Source: JBMNIZ01 sp050951405
Lineage (GTDB): Bacteria > Bacillota > DULZ01
Reading direction: 5' to 3'
NCBI GenBank assembly: GCA_050951405.1
Contig: JBMNIZ010000002.1
Location: 62,001-126,000 of the forward strand
Length of the DNA: 64,000 bases
Shown here: positions 16,942 to 25,293 of the stretch, in pieces
How positions within the stretch are numbered: position 1 is the first letter of the stretch
Layout of the letters: each line of letters begins with the position of its first letter
Position numbers and translations under genes: made by a program
Notes under the pieces: model-generated
What the model was told of the DNA's origin: nothing
What the model saw: the letters and a program-made list of their open reading frames with translations, nothing else
The model's database searches: none

Positions 16942-18687
16942 ATGGCTAAATTTATATTTGTTACAGGGGGAGTAACGTCTTCCCTAGGTAAAGGAATCAC
17001 CGCCGCTTCCCTGGGACGTTTGCTCAAAAGCCGGGGCTTGAAAGTGGTCATTCAGAAACTGGATCCTTACATCAATATTGACCCGGGGACCATGAGCCCT
17101 TACCAGCATGGGGAAGTCTTTGTGACCGATGATGGTGGGGAGACTGATCTGGATTTAGGGCATTACGAGCGCTTTATCGATATCAACCTATCCAAAGACA
17201 GCAACGTCACTACGGGAAAAATCTACTGGTCGGTCATCAACAAAGAACGGAGGGGTGAGTACCAAGGCGGTACGGTACAGGTGATACCCCACATTACCAA
17301 CGAAATCAAAGAAAGGATATATGATGTAGCCGGGGACAGTACTGTTGACGTGGTTATTACGGAAATTGGCGGTACGGTGGGTGACATCGAGTCCCTGCCC
17401 TTTTTAGAAGCCATCCGCCAATTTAAAAGTGATACGGGACGGGATAATGTACTTTACATACACGTAACACTGGTACCTTTTTTGGCGGCAGCCGGCGAAG
17501 CGAAAACCAAACCTACCCAGCATAGTGTGAAGGAATTGCGGAGCATTGGAATTCAACCTGATGTTATTGTCTGCCGGGCGGTCAGGCCCTTGTCAGAAGA
17601 AATGAAAGAAAAAATAGCTCTCTTTTGTGACATTGACAAAGAGGCTGTCATCCAGGTGACCGATGCCCAGATCATCTACGAAGTCCCCCTGATGTTGGAA
17701 GAAGAGGGACTGGATGATATTGTTGTGAAAAAACTAAAGCTGAGTTGCGGTCCCACGGAAATGGCCGGCTGGGTGGATATGATTGAAAGAGCAAAAAATC
17801 CCCGTCACCGGGTGACTATTGCCCTGGTAGGGAAATACGTGGAGCTGAAAGATGCCTATTTGAGTGTGGCGGAGGCCTTAATCCATGCTGGCATTTACCA
17901 TCAGGCAGAAATCGACCTGCGCTGGGTGAATTCGGGGGATCTGGAGGTTGCTGGTGACCTTGCTCATTTTTTTGGGGACGTGGACGGTATTCTGGTACCC
18001 GGTGGTTTTGGTGACCGGGGCATTGAGGGGAAAATTCGCGCCATACAATGGGCCAGAGAGCACCAGGTGCCTTTTTTGGGGATTTGCCTGGGCATGCAGC
18101 TGGCAGTAGTAGAATTTGCCCGTCATGTATGTCACCTGGAGGGAGCCCATAGCCGGGAATTTGATCCTGGCACTTCCCACCCGGTAATTGATTTCTTACC
18201 TGAGCAGGAGGAAATTGCCAAGCTGGGTGGGACCATGCGTTTAGGGAGTTTCCCCTGTCAGTTGGTACCGGGTACCCTGGCCTTTACTGCTTACGGGGAA
18301 GAGATGGTGCGAGAAAGGCACCGTCACCGTTTTGAATATAACCAGTCCTATAAGGAGGCTTTCACGGAGAAAGGTCTAAACATCAGTGGTTTATCTCCTG
18401 ACGGTAGTCTGGTGGAAATCATCGAGTTGTCAGATCACCCCTGGTTTATGGCTTCTCAGTTTCATCCTGAATTTAAATCACGTCCCAATCGGCCCCATCC
18501 CTTGTTCAAGGACTTTGTGCTGGCGGCCCTGAGACACAGAAACAAAAGGAGAGACTTTGGATTAGTACCAAAGTCTTTCTTTACAAAGCCCCGGCTGGTT
18601 TGGTGCCGGGTCAATCGGTGTTGCAGCTTTTCATATCAAGGAGGTATTTGTTTTGTCCTATCAGGCTCGTTTGATCACAACCGGTGA
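16942..18687 (+). CDS. pyrG: CTP synthase (open frame runs ~47 codons past the usual end)
   Basis: It aminates UTP to CTP with glutamine. ATG 16942 follows AGGAGG. The N-terminal synthase domain has KFIFVTGGVTSSLGKGI and the DPYINIDPGTMSPYQHGEV region; the glutamine amidotransferase domain has LGICLGMQ with the catalytic Cys and a His-Pro-Glu (FHPEF) near the end. Homologues stop at about residue 535, near 18545 here, but this frame stays open to 18687, through a terminator-like hairpin and past the next gene's start. A lost stop or a frameshift near 18540 is likely, so the true end is probably ~18545. Position upstream of a spo0F-fba block is conserved in Firmicutes. Confidence 0.93.
   Translation: MAKFIFVTGGVTSSLGKGITAASLGRLLKSRGLKVVIQKLDPYINIDPGTMSPYQHGEVFVTDDGGETDLDLGHYERFIDINLSKDSNVTTGKIYWSVINKERRGEYQGGTVQVIPHITNEIKERIYDVAGDSTVDVVITEIGGTVGDIESLPFLEAIRQFKSDTGRDNVLYIHVTLVPFLAAAGEAKTKPTQHSVKELRSIGIQPDVIVCRAVRPLSEEMKEKIALFCDIDKEAVIQVTDAQIIYEVPLMLEEEGLDDIVVKKLKLSCGPTEMAGWVDMIERAKNPRHRVTIALVGKYVELKDAYLSVAEALIHAGIYHQAEIDLRWVNSGDLEVAGDLAHFFGDVDGILVPGGFGDRGIEGKIRAIQWAREHQVPFLGICLGMQLAVVEFARHVCHLEGAHSREFDPGTSHPVIDFLPEQEEIAKLGGTMRLGSFPCQLVPGTLAFTAYGEEMVRERHRHRFEYNQSYKEAFTEKGLNISGLSPDGSLVEIIELSDHPWFMASQFHPEFKSRPNRPHPLFKDFVLAALRHRNKRRDFGLVPKSFFTKPRLVWCRVNRCCSFSYQGGICFVLSGSFDHNR
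18552..18582 (+). terminator. Terminator-like hairpin lying inside the pyrG open frame
   Basis: AGACTTTGG (18552-18560) and CCAAAGTCT (18568-18576) form a perfect 9-bp stem around ATTAGTA, followed by TTCTTT. It lies exactly where pyrG should already have ended, which argues that the C-terminal extension of that frame is not real. Confidence 0.65.
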
Positions 18688-19726
18688 AAGAGCCCACTTT
18701 AACAATTTTCTGGCGGGGCATCCCCAGGGTCATGTCTTGCAGAGTTTTGAATGGGGTGAAGTGAAGTCCCTGACCAACTGGCAGCCACTTCGTCTAATGG
18801 TGGAGGAAGGAGGCCGGCCGGTAGCAGCCCTTTCCATTCTGAAAAGACCTATTCCCGGCATCGGCAAGGCCATTTTCTATGCTCCCCGGGGGCCTGTGGC
18901 TGATCTTTTCAATCATCAACTCCTGGATTTTCTCTGGCAAAAGGTCCGGGAACTAGGCAGGGAACATGGTGCCATTCTTTTTAAAATGGATCCTGATGTT
19001 CCTTACCAGGATGAAGGATTACGCCTTTATCTTACGAAAGCTGGTTTCCAGCCGGCCCGGACCGCAGAGGGTTTTGATGGCACCCAGCCCCGGTTTGTTT
19101 TTCGACTGGATATTACTCCTCCAGAAGAAGAACTCCTGGCCAATATGCATCATAAGACCCGCTATAATATTCGCCTGGCCTCTCGCAGGGGTGTTACTGT
19201 CCGGATCACCAAAAACAAAGATGACTTAAAGATATTTTATTCTATTCTCCAGGAGACAGCGGAAAGGGACGAGTTTTTAATTCGCTCTTACGAATATTTT
19301 TCCACTATCTGGGACCAACTGGTGGAAAACGGGTTGGCGGAATTTTTCCTGGCCGAGTACGAAGGGGAAGTCATTGCCGGGACCTTGGCTTTGGTGATGG
19401 GGGAAAAAGCCTGGTATTCTTACGGGGCTTCATCCAACCGGCACCGTCAGGTGATGCCCAACTATCTTTTACAGTGGGAGATGATCCGCTGGGCCAAGAA
19501 TTTGGGCTGCACTCTTTACGACTTTCGGGGAGTACCGGGGCAGCTCACCGAGGACAACCCTTTATATGGCCTCTATCGTTTCAAGAAAGGTTTTAACGGG
19601 GAATATGTGGAATTCGTCGGGGAGTATGACATGATTCTTTCCCCCTTTTACTACCGTTTGTGGCAGGTGGCCGAGCCCTTGTATTATAAAGGAATTCGAA
19701 AGCTGATCAACCTCCGAAAACGCTGA
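18653..19726 (+). CDS. FemAB/FmhB-like peptidoglycan bridge-forming aminoacyltransferase
   Basis: A 357-residue protein of the FemABX family. TTG 18653 is preceded by AAGGAGGT. Two GNAT-like halves are visible: the N-terminal one with HVLQSFEWGEVKSLTNW and GKAIFYAPRGPV, and the C-terminal one with MHHKTRYNIRLASRRGV (a hallmark of these enzymes), YGASSNRHRQVMPNYLLQWE and LYDFRGVPGQL, then GLYRFKKGFNGEYVEFVGEYD. Such proteins add amino acids from aminoacyl-tRNA to the peptidoglycan stem peptide or use related acceptors. There is no coiled-coil tRNA-synthetase-like insert. It is followed by a large repeat array and then alr, another wall gene. Confidence 0.88.
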   Translation: MSYQARLITTGERAHFNNFLAGHPQGHVLQSFEWGEVKSLTNWQPLRLMVEEGGRPVAALSILKRPIPGIGKAIFYAPRGPVADLFNHQLLDFLWQKVRELGREHGAILFKMDPDVPYQDEGLRLYLTKAGFQPARTAEGFDGTQPRFVFRLDITPPEEELLANMHHKTRYNIRLASRRGVTVRITKNKDDLKIFYSILQETAERDEFLIRSYEYFSTIWDQLVENGLAEFFLAEYEGEVIAGTLALVMGEKAWYSYGASSNRHRQVMPNYLLQWEMIRWAKNLGCTLYDFRGVPGQLTEDNPLYGLYRFKKGFNGEYVEFVGEYDMILSPFYYRLWQVAEPLYYKGIRKLINLRKR

Positions 19727-19753
19727 TTTGCACCATCCAGTGGTGGGGGCGGG

Positions 19754-20597
19754 TCCCGGGCCGGTGTGGGCACCGGCCCCTACGCGGAACGGATGTCAGT
19801 CGTCGGAATACGGTCTTCGGAATTCGGGTCATCCTTTTGGGCCGAAACGGGCTGATGTGGTCATCAGCCCCTACGAAATACCAAAATTACGTTGAAAACC
19901 GTAGGGGTCGATGACCACATCGACCCGCGGATGGCGATGCCCGGGACGGTCGTCGGATGTCGGATATCGGTCGTCTGAATTGAGGTCATCCTTTTGGGTT
20001 ACGGGCCGGTGTGGGCACCAGCCCCTACGCGGAACGGATGTCAGTCGTCGGAATACGGTCTTCGGAATTCGGGTCATCCTTTTGGGCCGAAACGGGCTGA
20101 TGTGGTCATCAGCCCCTACGAAATACCAAAATTACGTTGAAAACCGTAGGGGTCGATGACCACATCGACCCGCGGATGGCGATGCCCGGGACGGTCGTCG
20201 GATGTCAGATATCGGTCGTCTGAATTGGGGTCATCCTTTTGGGTCCCGGGCCGGTGTGGGCACCGGCCCCTACGCGGAACGGATGTCAGTCGTCGGAATA
20301 CGGTCATCGGAATTCGGGTCATCCTTTTGGGCCGAAACGGGCTGATGTGGTCATCAGCCCCTACGAAATACCAAAATTACGTTGAAAACCGTAGGGGTCG
20401 ATGACCACATCGACCCGCGGATGGCGATGCCCGGGACGGTCGTCGGATGTCGGATATCGGTCGTCTGAATTGAGGTCATCCTTTTGGGTTACGGGCCGGT
20501 GTGGGCACCAGCCCCTACTTGAACCCCGTAAATTACACCAATAATGTAGGGGTCGATGACCACATCGACCCGCGGATGGCGATGCCCACATCGCCCC
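19754..20597. repeat. REP-like palindrome array with a 245-bp unit in three tandem copies
   Basis: The same hairpin (stem GGGCCGGTG, loop TGGG) recurs at 19760, 20005, 20250 and 20495, i.e. every 245 bases; the intervening sequence is nearly identical. Each unit holds three perfect hairpins: GGGCCGGTG-TGGG-CACCGGCCC then CTAC; GGGCTGATG-TGGT-CATCAGCCC then CTAC; and GTAG then GGGTCGATG-ACCA-CATCGACCC. Between them are an A-rich linker (TACCAAAATTACGTTGAAAA) and a GTCGTCGGA-rich spacer. The array ends 25 bases before the alr start codon. Short ORFs over it repeat with the array and are not genes. Confidence 0.95.
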
Positions 20598-20622
20598 GAT
20601 CTTCACTTGGAAGGGGATTACC

Positions 20623-21823
20623 ATGCAGGAATATCTCCAGCAACTAACCCGATGGATAGAAATCGATACCGATGCCATCGTCCACAACCTGGCCCGGATC
20701 CGGGAAATCATCGCTCCCCGGGTAAAAATCCTGGCCGTGGTCAAAGCCGATGCCTACGGCTTGGGGATGGAGGAAATCGCCCGGGTTCTTGTCCGGGAAG
20801 GAGTGGACATGCTGGGCGTGACCAACCTGGAAGAAGGCATGGAATTGCGCCGGCAGGGAATTGACACCCCCATTTTGATTTTTGCTCCCATCTTGCCCCA
20901 GCAGGCTCCCCTGGCCGTGGAGTACCGGCTCACCCCTTCCGTTTCATCACATGAAAGCCTGGAAGCCCTGGCCGCTGCCGTTCAGCCTTGGCAAGGTCCT
21001 TTCCCCATTCACATTAAAATTGAGACCGGCCTGGGCCGCACCGGACTGGACCCGGAAAAAGCAGGAGGCTTCATCCGCCATATCCTGGAGAATTACCCCC
21101 AGATTCACATCGAAGGCCTCTACACCCATTTTGCCCGGGCTGGAGCCGGGGACCGTTTCACCCGTGGACAATTTCTTCGTTTCCAGGCTCTTTTGGAAGA
21201 ACTGAAGGACTGCTGTATTGAAATACCTCTCCGGCATGTATGTAACAGCGCCGGCCTTATAGAGCTGCCGGAAATGCATCTGGACCTGGTCAGGGTGGGC
21301 ACTCTTCTATACGGGCAGTATCCCCCGGGAGTCTCTCACTGGGTTGAACCTGGAGGACCCCTGGAAAGTCAAGGCCCGGGTCCTGCATGTGGCGGAATTC
21401 CCTCCAGGAACCAGCATCGGCTATGGGCGGGATTATATCCTCAAGTCCAGGGCAAGGATAGCCGTAATTTCCATGGGCTATGCAGATGGTTTGTCTGTAA
21501 CCGCCATTTCCAGGCCCAAAAATTTACTCGACTTGGGCAAATCTCTAGTGAAAACAATCCTGGCCTATGTGGGAAAGGGCCCTTCAAGGCTGGCAGTGGT
21601 CTATGATGACCGGCTGCTGCCGGTGGTAGGCCGGGTAGGGATGCAGCTTTCCATGATCAATGCCGGCGACCTTCACCTGGAAGTGGGAGATGAAGTAGAA
21701 GTCCCCTTGCGGCGCCTCAATGCGGATTCTCTCCTACCCAGGGTTTACCTGCGGGAGGGTCAACCATATAAAGTAAGGAGGTGGCAGCCAAGCATTGTTG
21801 ATGCAGCCTCTCTTGAGTCCTAA
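20623..21823 (+). pseudogene. alr: Alanine racemase, one frameshift
   Basis: It makes D-alanine for peptidoglycan, using pyridoxal phosphate. ATG 20623 follows GGAAGGGG. The first frame runs through the PLP-lysine motif VVKADAYGLGM and the barrel to about 21340 (RVGTLLYGQYPPGVSHW); the remaining ~160 residues are in the next frame from NLEDPWKVKARVLHV, with SIGYGRDY, ISMGYADGL (catalytic Tyr region) and GRVGMQLSMINA. One extra base in the GGG run near 21340 explains the break. The joined length, ~399 residues, is normal for Alr. As Alr is usually essential, a sequence error is more likely than a dead gene. A REP-like array lies directly upstream. Confidence 0.9.
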
Positions 21824-21849
21824 AAAATGGAAATTATTTTTCACAAAGG

Positions 21850-21879
21850 GCAGGAATTGTCCCCGCTTGGGAAGAAGTC
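21850..21879 (+). promoter_or_regulatory. Candidate sigma-H promoter before the spo0F-like gene
   Basis: GCAGGAATT (21850-21858) matches the sigma-H -35 consensus and, after 12 bases, GAAGAAGTC (21871-21879) matches the -10 consensus except for one base. In Bacillus, spo0F has a sigma-H promoter. Match judged by eye. Confidence 0.4.
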
Positions 21880-21980
21880 TTTTTACTGTGTCTGGATGGA
21901 AAACCGGTAATTGTTAGGCTTTACACAATCTCCGGAGTGTTTACTTTTTGAAAGAAGGTGGGCCCTCTGAATGACAAAAG

Positions 21981-22361
21981 TTGCCTGAAACCGGAAAGAC
22001 TATTTTGGTGGTGGATGACCAGGCAGGGATAAGGCGATTGATTGCTGATGTGCTCAAAGAGGATGGCTACAGGGTTCTTCTGGCGGAAAACGGGGAAGCG
22101 GCTCTGGGATTTCTGAAAGATTGCTGTCCCGATTTGATTTTGTTGGACATGAGAATGCCCGGCATGAGCGGATTGGAGACGTTAAGACGTATACGTAGCC
22201 GTAACTATACCGGCCCCATCGTCTTGATGACCGCTTTTGACGATCTGGACTCCATAGTTGGTACGTCGCCAGTGGGAGCGAGTCATTTTCTATCTAAACC
22301 ATTTGATATTTTTGAATTGAAATCAGAGGTAAAAAGGGTTTTACGGATGGAGTATTCTTGA
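21981..22361 (+). CDS. spo0F: Single-domain response regulator, Spo0F-like
   Basis: A ~126-residue receiver domain without output domain: TILVVDDQAGIRRLI (acidic pair), LILLDMRMPGMSG (phosphoacceptor Asp), VLMTAF (switch Thr) and LSKPFDIFEL (conserved Lys). Spo0F relays phosphate from sensor kinases to Spo0B/Spo0A in sporulation. The place between pyrG and fba matches spo0F in Bacillus. The best ribosome-binding site (GAAGGTGGG) fits an ATG at 21971 that reads MTKVA then stop; removing one base gives MTKVPETGKTILVV, so the true start is probably 21971 with a single-base error, not the TTG at 21981. Clostridia often lack Spo0B, so its partner is open. Confidence 0.82.
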   Translation: MPETGKTILVVDDQAGIRRLIADVLKEDGYRVLLAENGEAALGFLKDCCPDLILLDMRMPGMSGLETLRRIRSRNYTGPIVLMTAFDDLDSIVGTSPVGASHFLSKPFDIFELKSEVKRVLRMEYS

Positions 22362-22478
22362 AGAACATCTGATTGCAGATCGGGTTTTGGGATAAATTTG
22401 GGCTAACCAAATTCTGGTGCATAGCAGGATTTTTGCTTCCGGCGCAGAATTACTGCCAGGGGAAGGGGAGATCCGGTG

Positions 22479-23179
22479 ATGATTATTTCGGCAACCAGTA
22501 CCATGGCCCTGCGTTGTTCTCATTGCGGCCGCTTGAGTTTTCAACCTTTGACCCTTTTTAGTTTCTCCAGAGGGGATACCCGCCGGATTTATTGTGATTG
22601 TGGTTTGCCATTACTGTCTATCAGTACCAGGGACCGGCGGAAATTTTGGCTGAAAGTGGATTGTGCCTTATGCGAAGCCAAACACATCCTGCAGCTTTCT
22701 CGACAACGTCTCTGGTCTGCCAAAATTTTAGAGATTACCTGTGAAGATACTGGACTGGAGATCGGCTATATCGGTCCCCAGGAGGAAGTGAGGCAGGCTT
22801 TACAGCATCGCAACCGCTCTTTGGCGGAAATGGCCAGGGAGATCGGTTGCAACGATTATTTTGAGAACCCGGAGGTCATGTATTCCGTCCTGACAGCGGG
22901 TGTATGAGCTGGCGGAAAATGGAGGGCTGTGCTGCCTTTGCGGCAATGAAAACATTGAAATGGAGATTTTCCCCGGACACCTGGAATTGCGCTGCGACAC
23001 CTGCAAGGTCACCACAAGTATCTCGGCCCAAATCTGAGGAGGATGCGCAAGAGATTCAGGATGCTGACCAGATCATCATCCCCGGCTCCATGACCAACCT
23101 TTCCCCGCACAAAAGAGGCCGGAGAAAAGGGCCCTCTCAACAAAATAAATACAATAAACAAGCCAGGACTAAGTGTTAA
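22479..23179 (+). pseudogene. CxxC-rich protein of unknown function between spo0F and fba, two frameshifts
   Basis: ATG 22479 (or GTG 22476) follows GGAAGGGGAG. The first frame holds CSHCGRL, CDCGLPLLS and a third CALCEAKHI pair, then a helical part EEVRQALQHRNRSLAEM to 22900. A second frame continues with YELAENGGLCCLCGNENIEM and HLELRCDTCKVTTSIS (22905-23035), and a third frame gives EEDAQEIQDADQIIIPGS and a basic tail ending 23179. This makes a ~230-residue protein with at least five Cys pairs, probably zinc-binding. Bacillus has ywjG in this spot, but no similarity was recognised. The function is unknown; an intact gene with sequence errors is likely. Confidence 0.65.
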
Positions 23180-23304
23180 CGCACAGGTGATAATAAACTG
23201 TGGGAGAGAAGGCCGTTATTGACTGTCGCAGGTCTTTTCCAGATAGCGGTCTTCCCCATGAGAATCTTTCACACAGCTCAGCACAGAAAGGGAGTTGCCC
23301 AGAA

Positions 23305-24163
23305 ATGCCTCTAGTAACAGTCGAAGAACTGCTCCGCCGGGCCGAGGAAGGAGGCTACGCGGTCGGGGCCTTTAACTGCAATAACATGGAAATAGTACAG
23401 GCTATCGTCGCTGCGGCGGAGGAGGAGAGATCCCCCGTTATCGTCCAGGCCAGCCAAGGGGCGATTAAATATGCCGGTTTGGCGTATATCACCGCCCTGA
23501 CCAGATTGGCGGCAGAAGAAGCCAGCATTCCGGTGGCCCTGCATCTGGACCACGGCACCAGTTTCCAGCAGGTGGTCCAGTGCATTCGCTATGGTTTTAC
23601 TTCCGTGATGATTGACGGCTCCCAACTGCCGAACTCCAGGAAAATATCGCTCTCACCAACAAAGTGCTGGAAATGGCCCGGCCGGTAGGCGTTTCGGTGG
23701 AAGCGGAGCTGGGCAGAATTGGCGGCACCGAAGATGACATTACCGTGGATGAGTGGGAAGCCGCCCTCACCGACCCGGAAGAGGCGCAGGATTTTTGTTG
23801 AGGCTACCGGCGTAGATGCCCTGGCTGTCGCTATTGGCACCGCCCACGGCCAGTACAAGGGAACTCCCCGCTTGGATTTTGACCGGCTGAAAAAAGTCCG
23901 GGAACTGGTGGATGTGCCCATCGTCCTCCACGGTTCTTCGGGAGTGCCCGATGATGCCATTCGCCGGGCGGTGGAGCTGGGCGTGCGCAAAATCAACATC
24001 GATACCAATATCAGGGAGGCTTTTGTGAAGGGTGTGAAGGAAGCCCTGGCTCGTAATCCCCAGGAGATCGATCCCCAGGAAACTCCTGGGACCGGCCCGG
24101 GAGGAAATGACCGCCATCATCCGGGAAAAAATCCGCCTCTTCGGCAGTTCCGGAAAAGCATAA
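23305..24163 (+). pseudogene. fba: Class II fructose-1,6-bisphosphate aldolase, three frameshifts
   Basis: It cleaves fructose 1,6-bisphosphate in glycolysis and gluconeogenesis with a zinc ion. ATG 23305 lies behind AAAGGGAG. Frame 1: VGAFNCNNMEIVQAIVAAA, VALHLDHGTSF (zinc His) to GSQLP. Frame 2, after ~23630: ENIALTNKVLEMARPVGVSV, EAELGRIGGTEDD. Frame 3, after an extra T near 23800: GTAHGQYKGTPRLDFDRL, PIVLHGSSGVPDDAI (zinc His), KINIDTNIREAF. A fourth piece, from ~24077, ends EEMTAIIREKIRLFGSSGKA and TAA 24161-24163. Correcting one missing and two extra bases gives 285 residues, the usual FbaA length, so errors in sequence are the best explanation. Confidence 0.9.
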
Positions 24164-24172
24164 GAGCAGTAT

Positions 24173-24203
24173 AAAAGGAACCTGTTTGCCGGGTTCTTTT
24201 TTT
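24173..24203 (+). terminator. Intrinsic terminator after fba
   Basis: AAAGGAACC (24174-24182) pairs with GGTTCTTTT (24192-24200) around TGTTTGCCG, followed by more T; it begins 10 bases after the reconstructed fba stop, supporting that stop as real. Confidence 0.75.
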
Positions 24204-24326
24204 GCCCTCGTTAAGGGGACTATGGGAGTTGGCGGCCGGGTTCGGGTGTGTCCGCAAAGTAAAAGGTTTGGGGTTTCGCATAGGGAAGGCAGGCGGCGGG
24301 GAACAATAAGCCTGGAGGTGAGATTG

Positions 24327-24482
24327 ATGGGACAGATCAAATGCCAGGTGGAAGAATGCATTTTCAACGCCAGGAAAATCTGCCAAGCGGATGCCATTGA
24401 AGTCCGGTCCAAGGGCGATAATATCGTCAAGAGTTCAGACGGCACCGCCTGCGAAACCTTCAGACCCAAAGGGCTTAGCTAG
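24327..24482 (+). CDS. DUF1540 domain small cysteine protein
   Basis: A 51-residue protein from ATG 24327, preceded by GGAGGTGAG. Cysteine spacing (IKCQVEECIFNARKICQA ... TACETF) matches DUF1540, small proteins common in spore-forming Firmicutes and probably metal-binding. Function unknown. It stands alone between the fba terminator and the fructose-6-phosphate aldolase/transaldolase-like gene. Confidence 0.85.
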   Translation: MGQIKCQVEECIFNARKICQADAIEVRSKGDNIVKSSDGTACETFRPKGLS

Positions 24483-24595
24483 AAGTTCTCTTCCGGCCTC
24501 CCACCGGCTTAACGGCCGGGTTGGAAAACTTTTTCCCCCTTGAGCAGGAATATAACCGGCCCAGGACGAACTAAATCGGGCAGGAGGTGGGTATC

Positions 24596-25245
24596 GTGCG
24601 TATTTTTCTGGATTCAGCCAATATAGAAGAAATCAGAGAAGCTAATGATCTGGGAGTAATCTGCGGTGTGACTACCAACCCTTCTCTCATCGCCAAGGAA
24701 GGCAGGAATTTTCGCCAGGTGGTGGAGGAGATTGCTGCCATAGTGGACGGTCCCATCAGCGCCGAAGTGATCAGCACCGAGGTCAGGGGGCATGGTGGAA
24801 GAAGCGCGCAGCCTGGCCCAGATCCATCCCAATATCGTCATCAAGATTCCCATGACCTCCGCAGGCCTGAAAGCGGTGAAGAAGCTGGCCCGGGAAAATA
24901 TCAAAACCAATGTGACCTCTGGTCTTTTCGTCCAACCAGGCCCTTTTGGCCGCCCGGGCAGGAGCTACATATGTCAGTCCCTTTGTGGGGCGATTGGATG
25001 ATGTAGGCCACGATGGGATTGAACTGGTAGGGGAAATTGTGCAGATTTTTGCCCAACACGGGCTGGCCACGGAAGTCATCGCCGCCAGTATCCGGCATCC
25101 CCTTCATGTACAACAGGCAGCCCTCTTGGGTGCTGATATTGCCACCATTCCCTACCGGGTTCTTTGCCAGATGGCCAAACATCCCTTGACTGACCAGGGT
25201 ATTGAAAAGTTTTTGGCCGACTGGGAAAAAGTGAAGGATAAATAA
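24596..25245 (+). pseudogene. fsa: Fructose-6-phosphate aldolase / transaldolase-like (TalC), two frameshifts
   Basis: GTG 24596 follows GGAGGTGGG and gives RIFLDSANIEEIREANDLG, CGVTTNPSLIAKEG, typical of the short TalC/Fsa family. Frame 2, after an extra G in the G5 run near 24788: MVEEARSLAQIHPNIVIKIP (with the Schiff-base Lys), TSAGLKAVKKL, NIKTNVT. Frame 3, from ~24915: LVFSSNQALLAARAGATYVS, SPFVGRLDDVGHDG, ATEVIAASIRHP. Removing two extra bases yields 215 residues, normal for the family. It moves dihydroxyacetone or acts as transaldolase in the pentose phosphate route. Order fba-tal-glpX-rho is conserved in Firmicutes. Sequence error preferred over decay. Confidence 0.9.
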
Positions 25246-25293
25246 GTATTCTGGTTTATTATAGACCGGATGGGGGAGGTATAGGCATCAATT

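Noticed and set aside
19754..20597. CRISPR array
   Set aside because: Repeat period is 245 bases with nearly identical intervening sequence, hairpins are of several kinds, and there are no unique spacers or cas genes.
19871..20744. Open frames of 60-130 codons over the repeat array (also at 28.8, 36.9, 38.3, 40.6-41.4, 52.1, 56.6, 58.4 and 60.7 kb)
   Set aside because: They copy the repeats, appear on both strands with the same peptides (GRCPHRP, MWSSAPT, DVGIAPY) and have no ribosome-binding sites.
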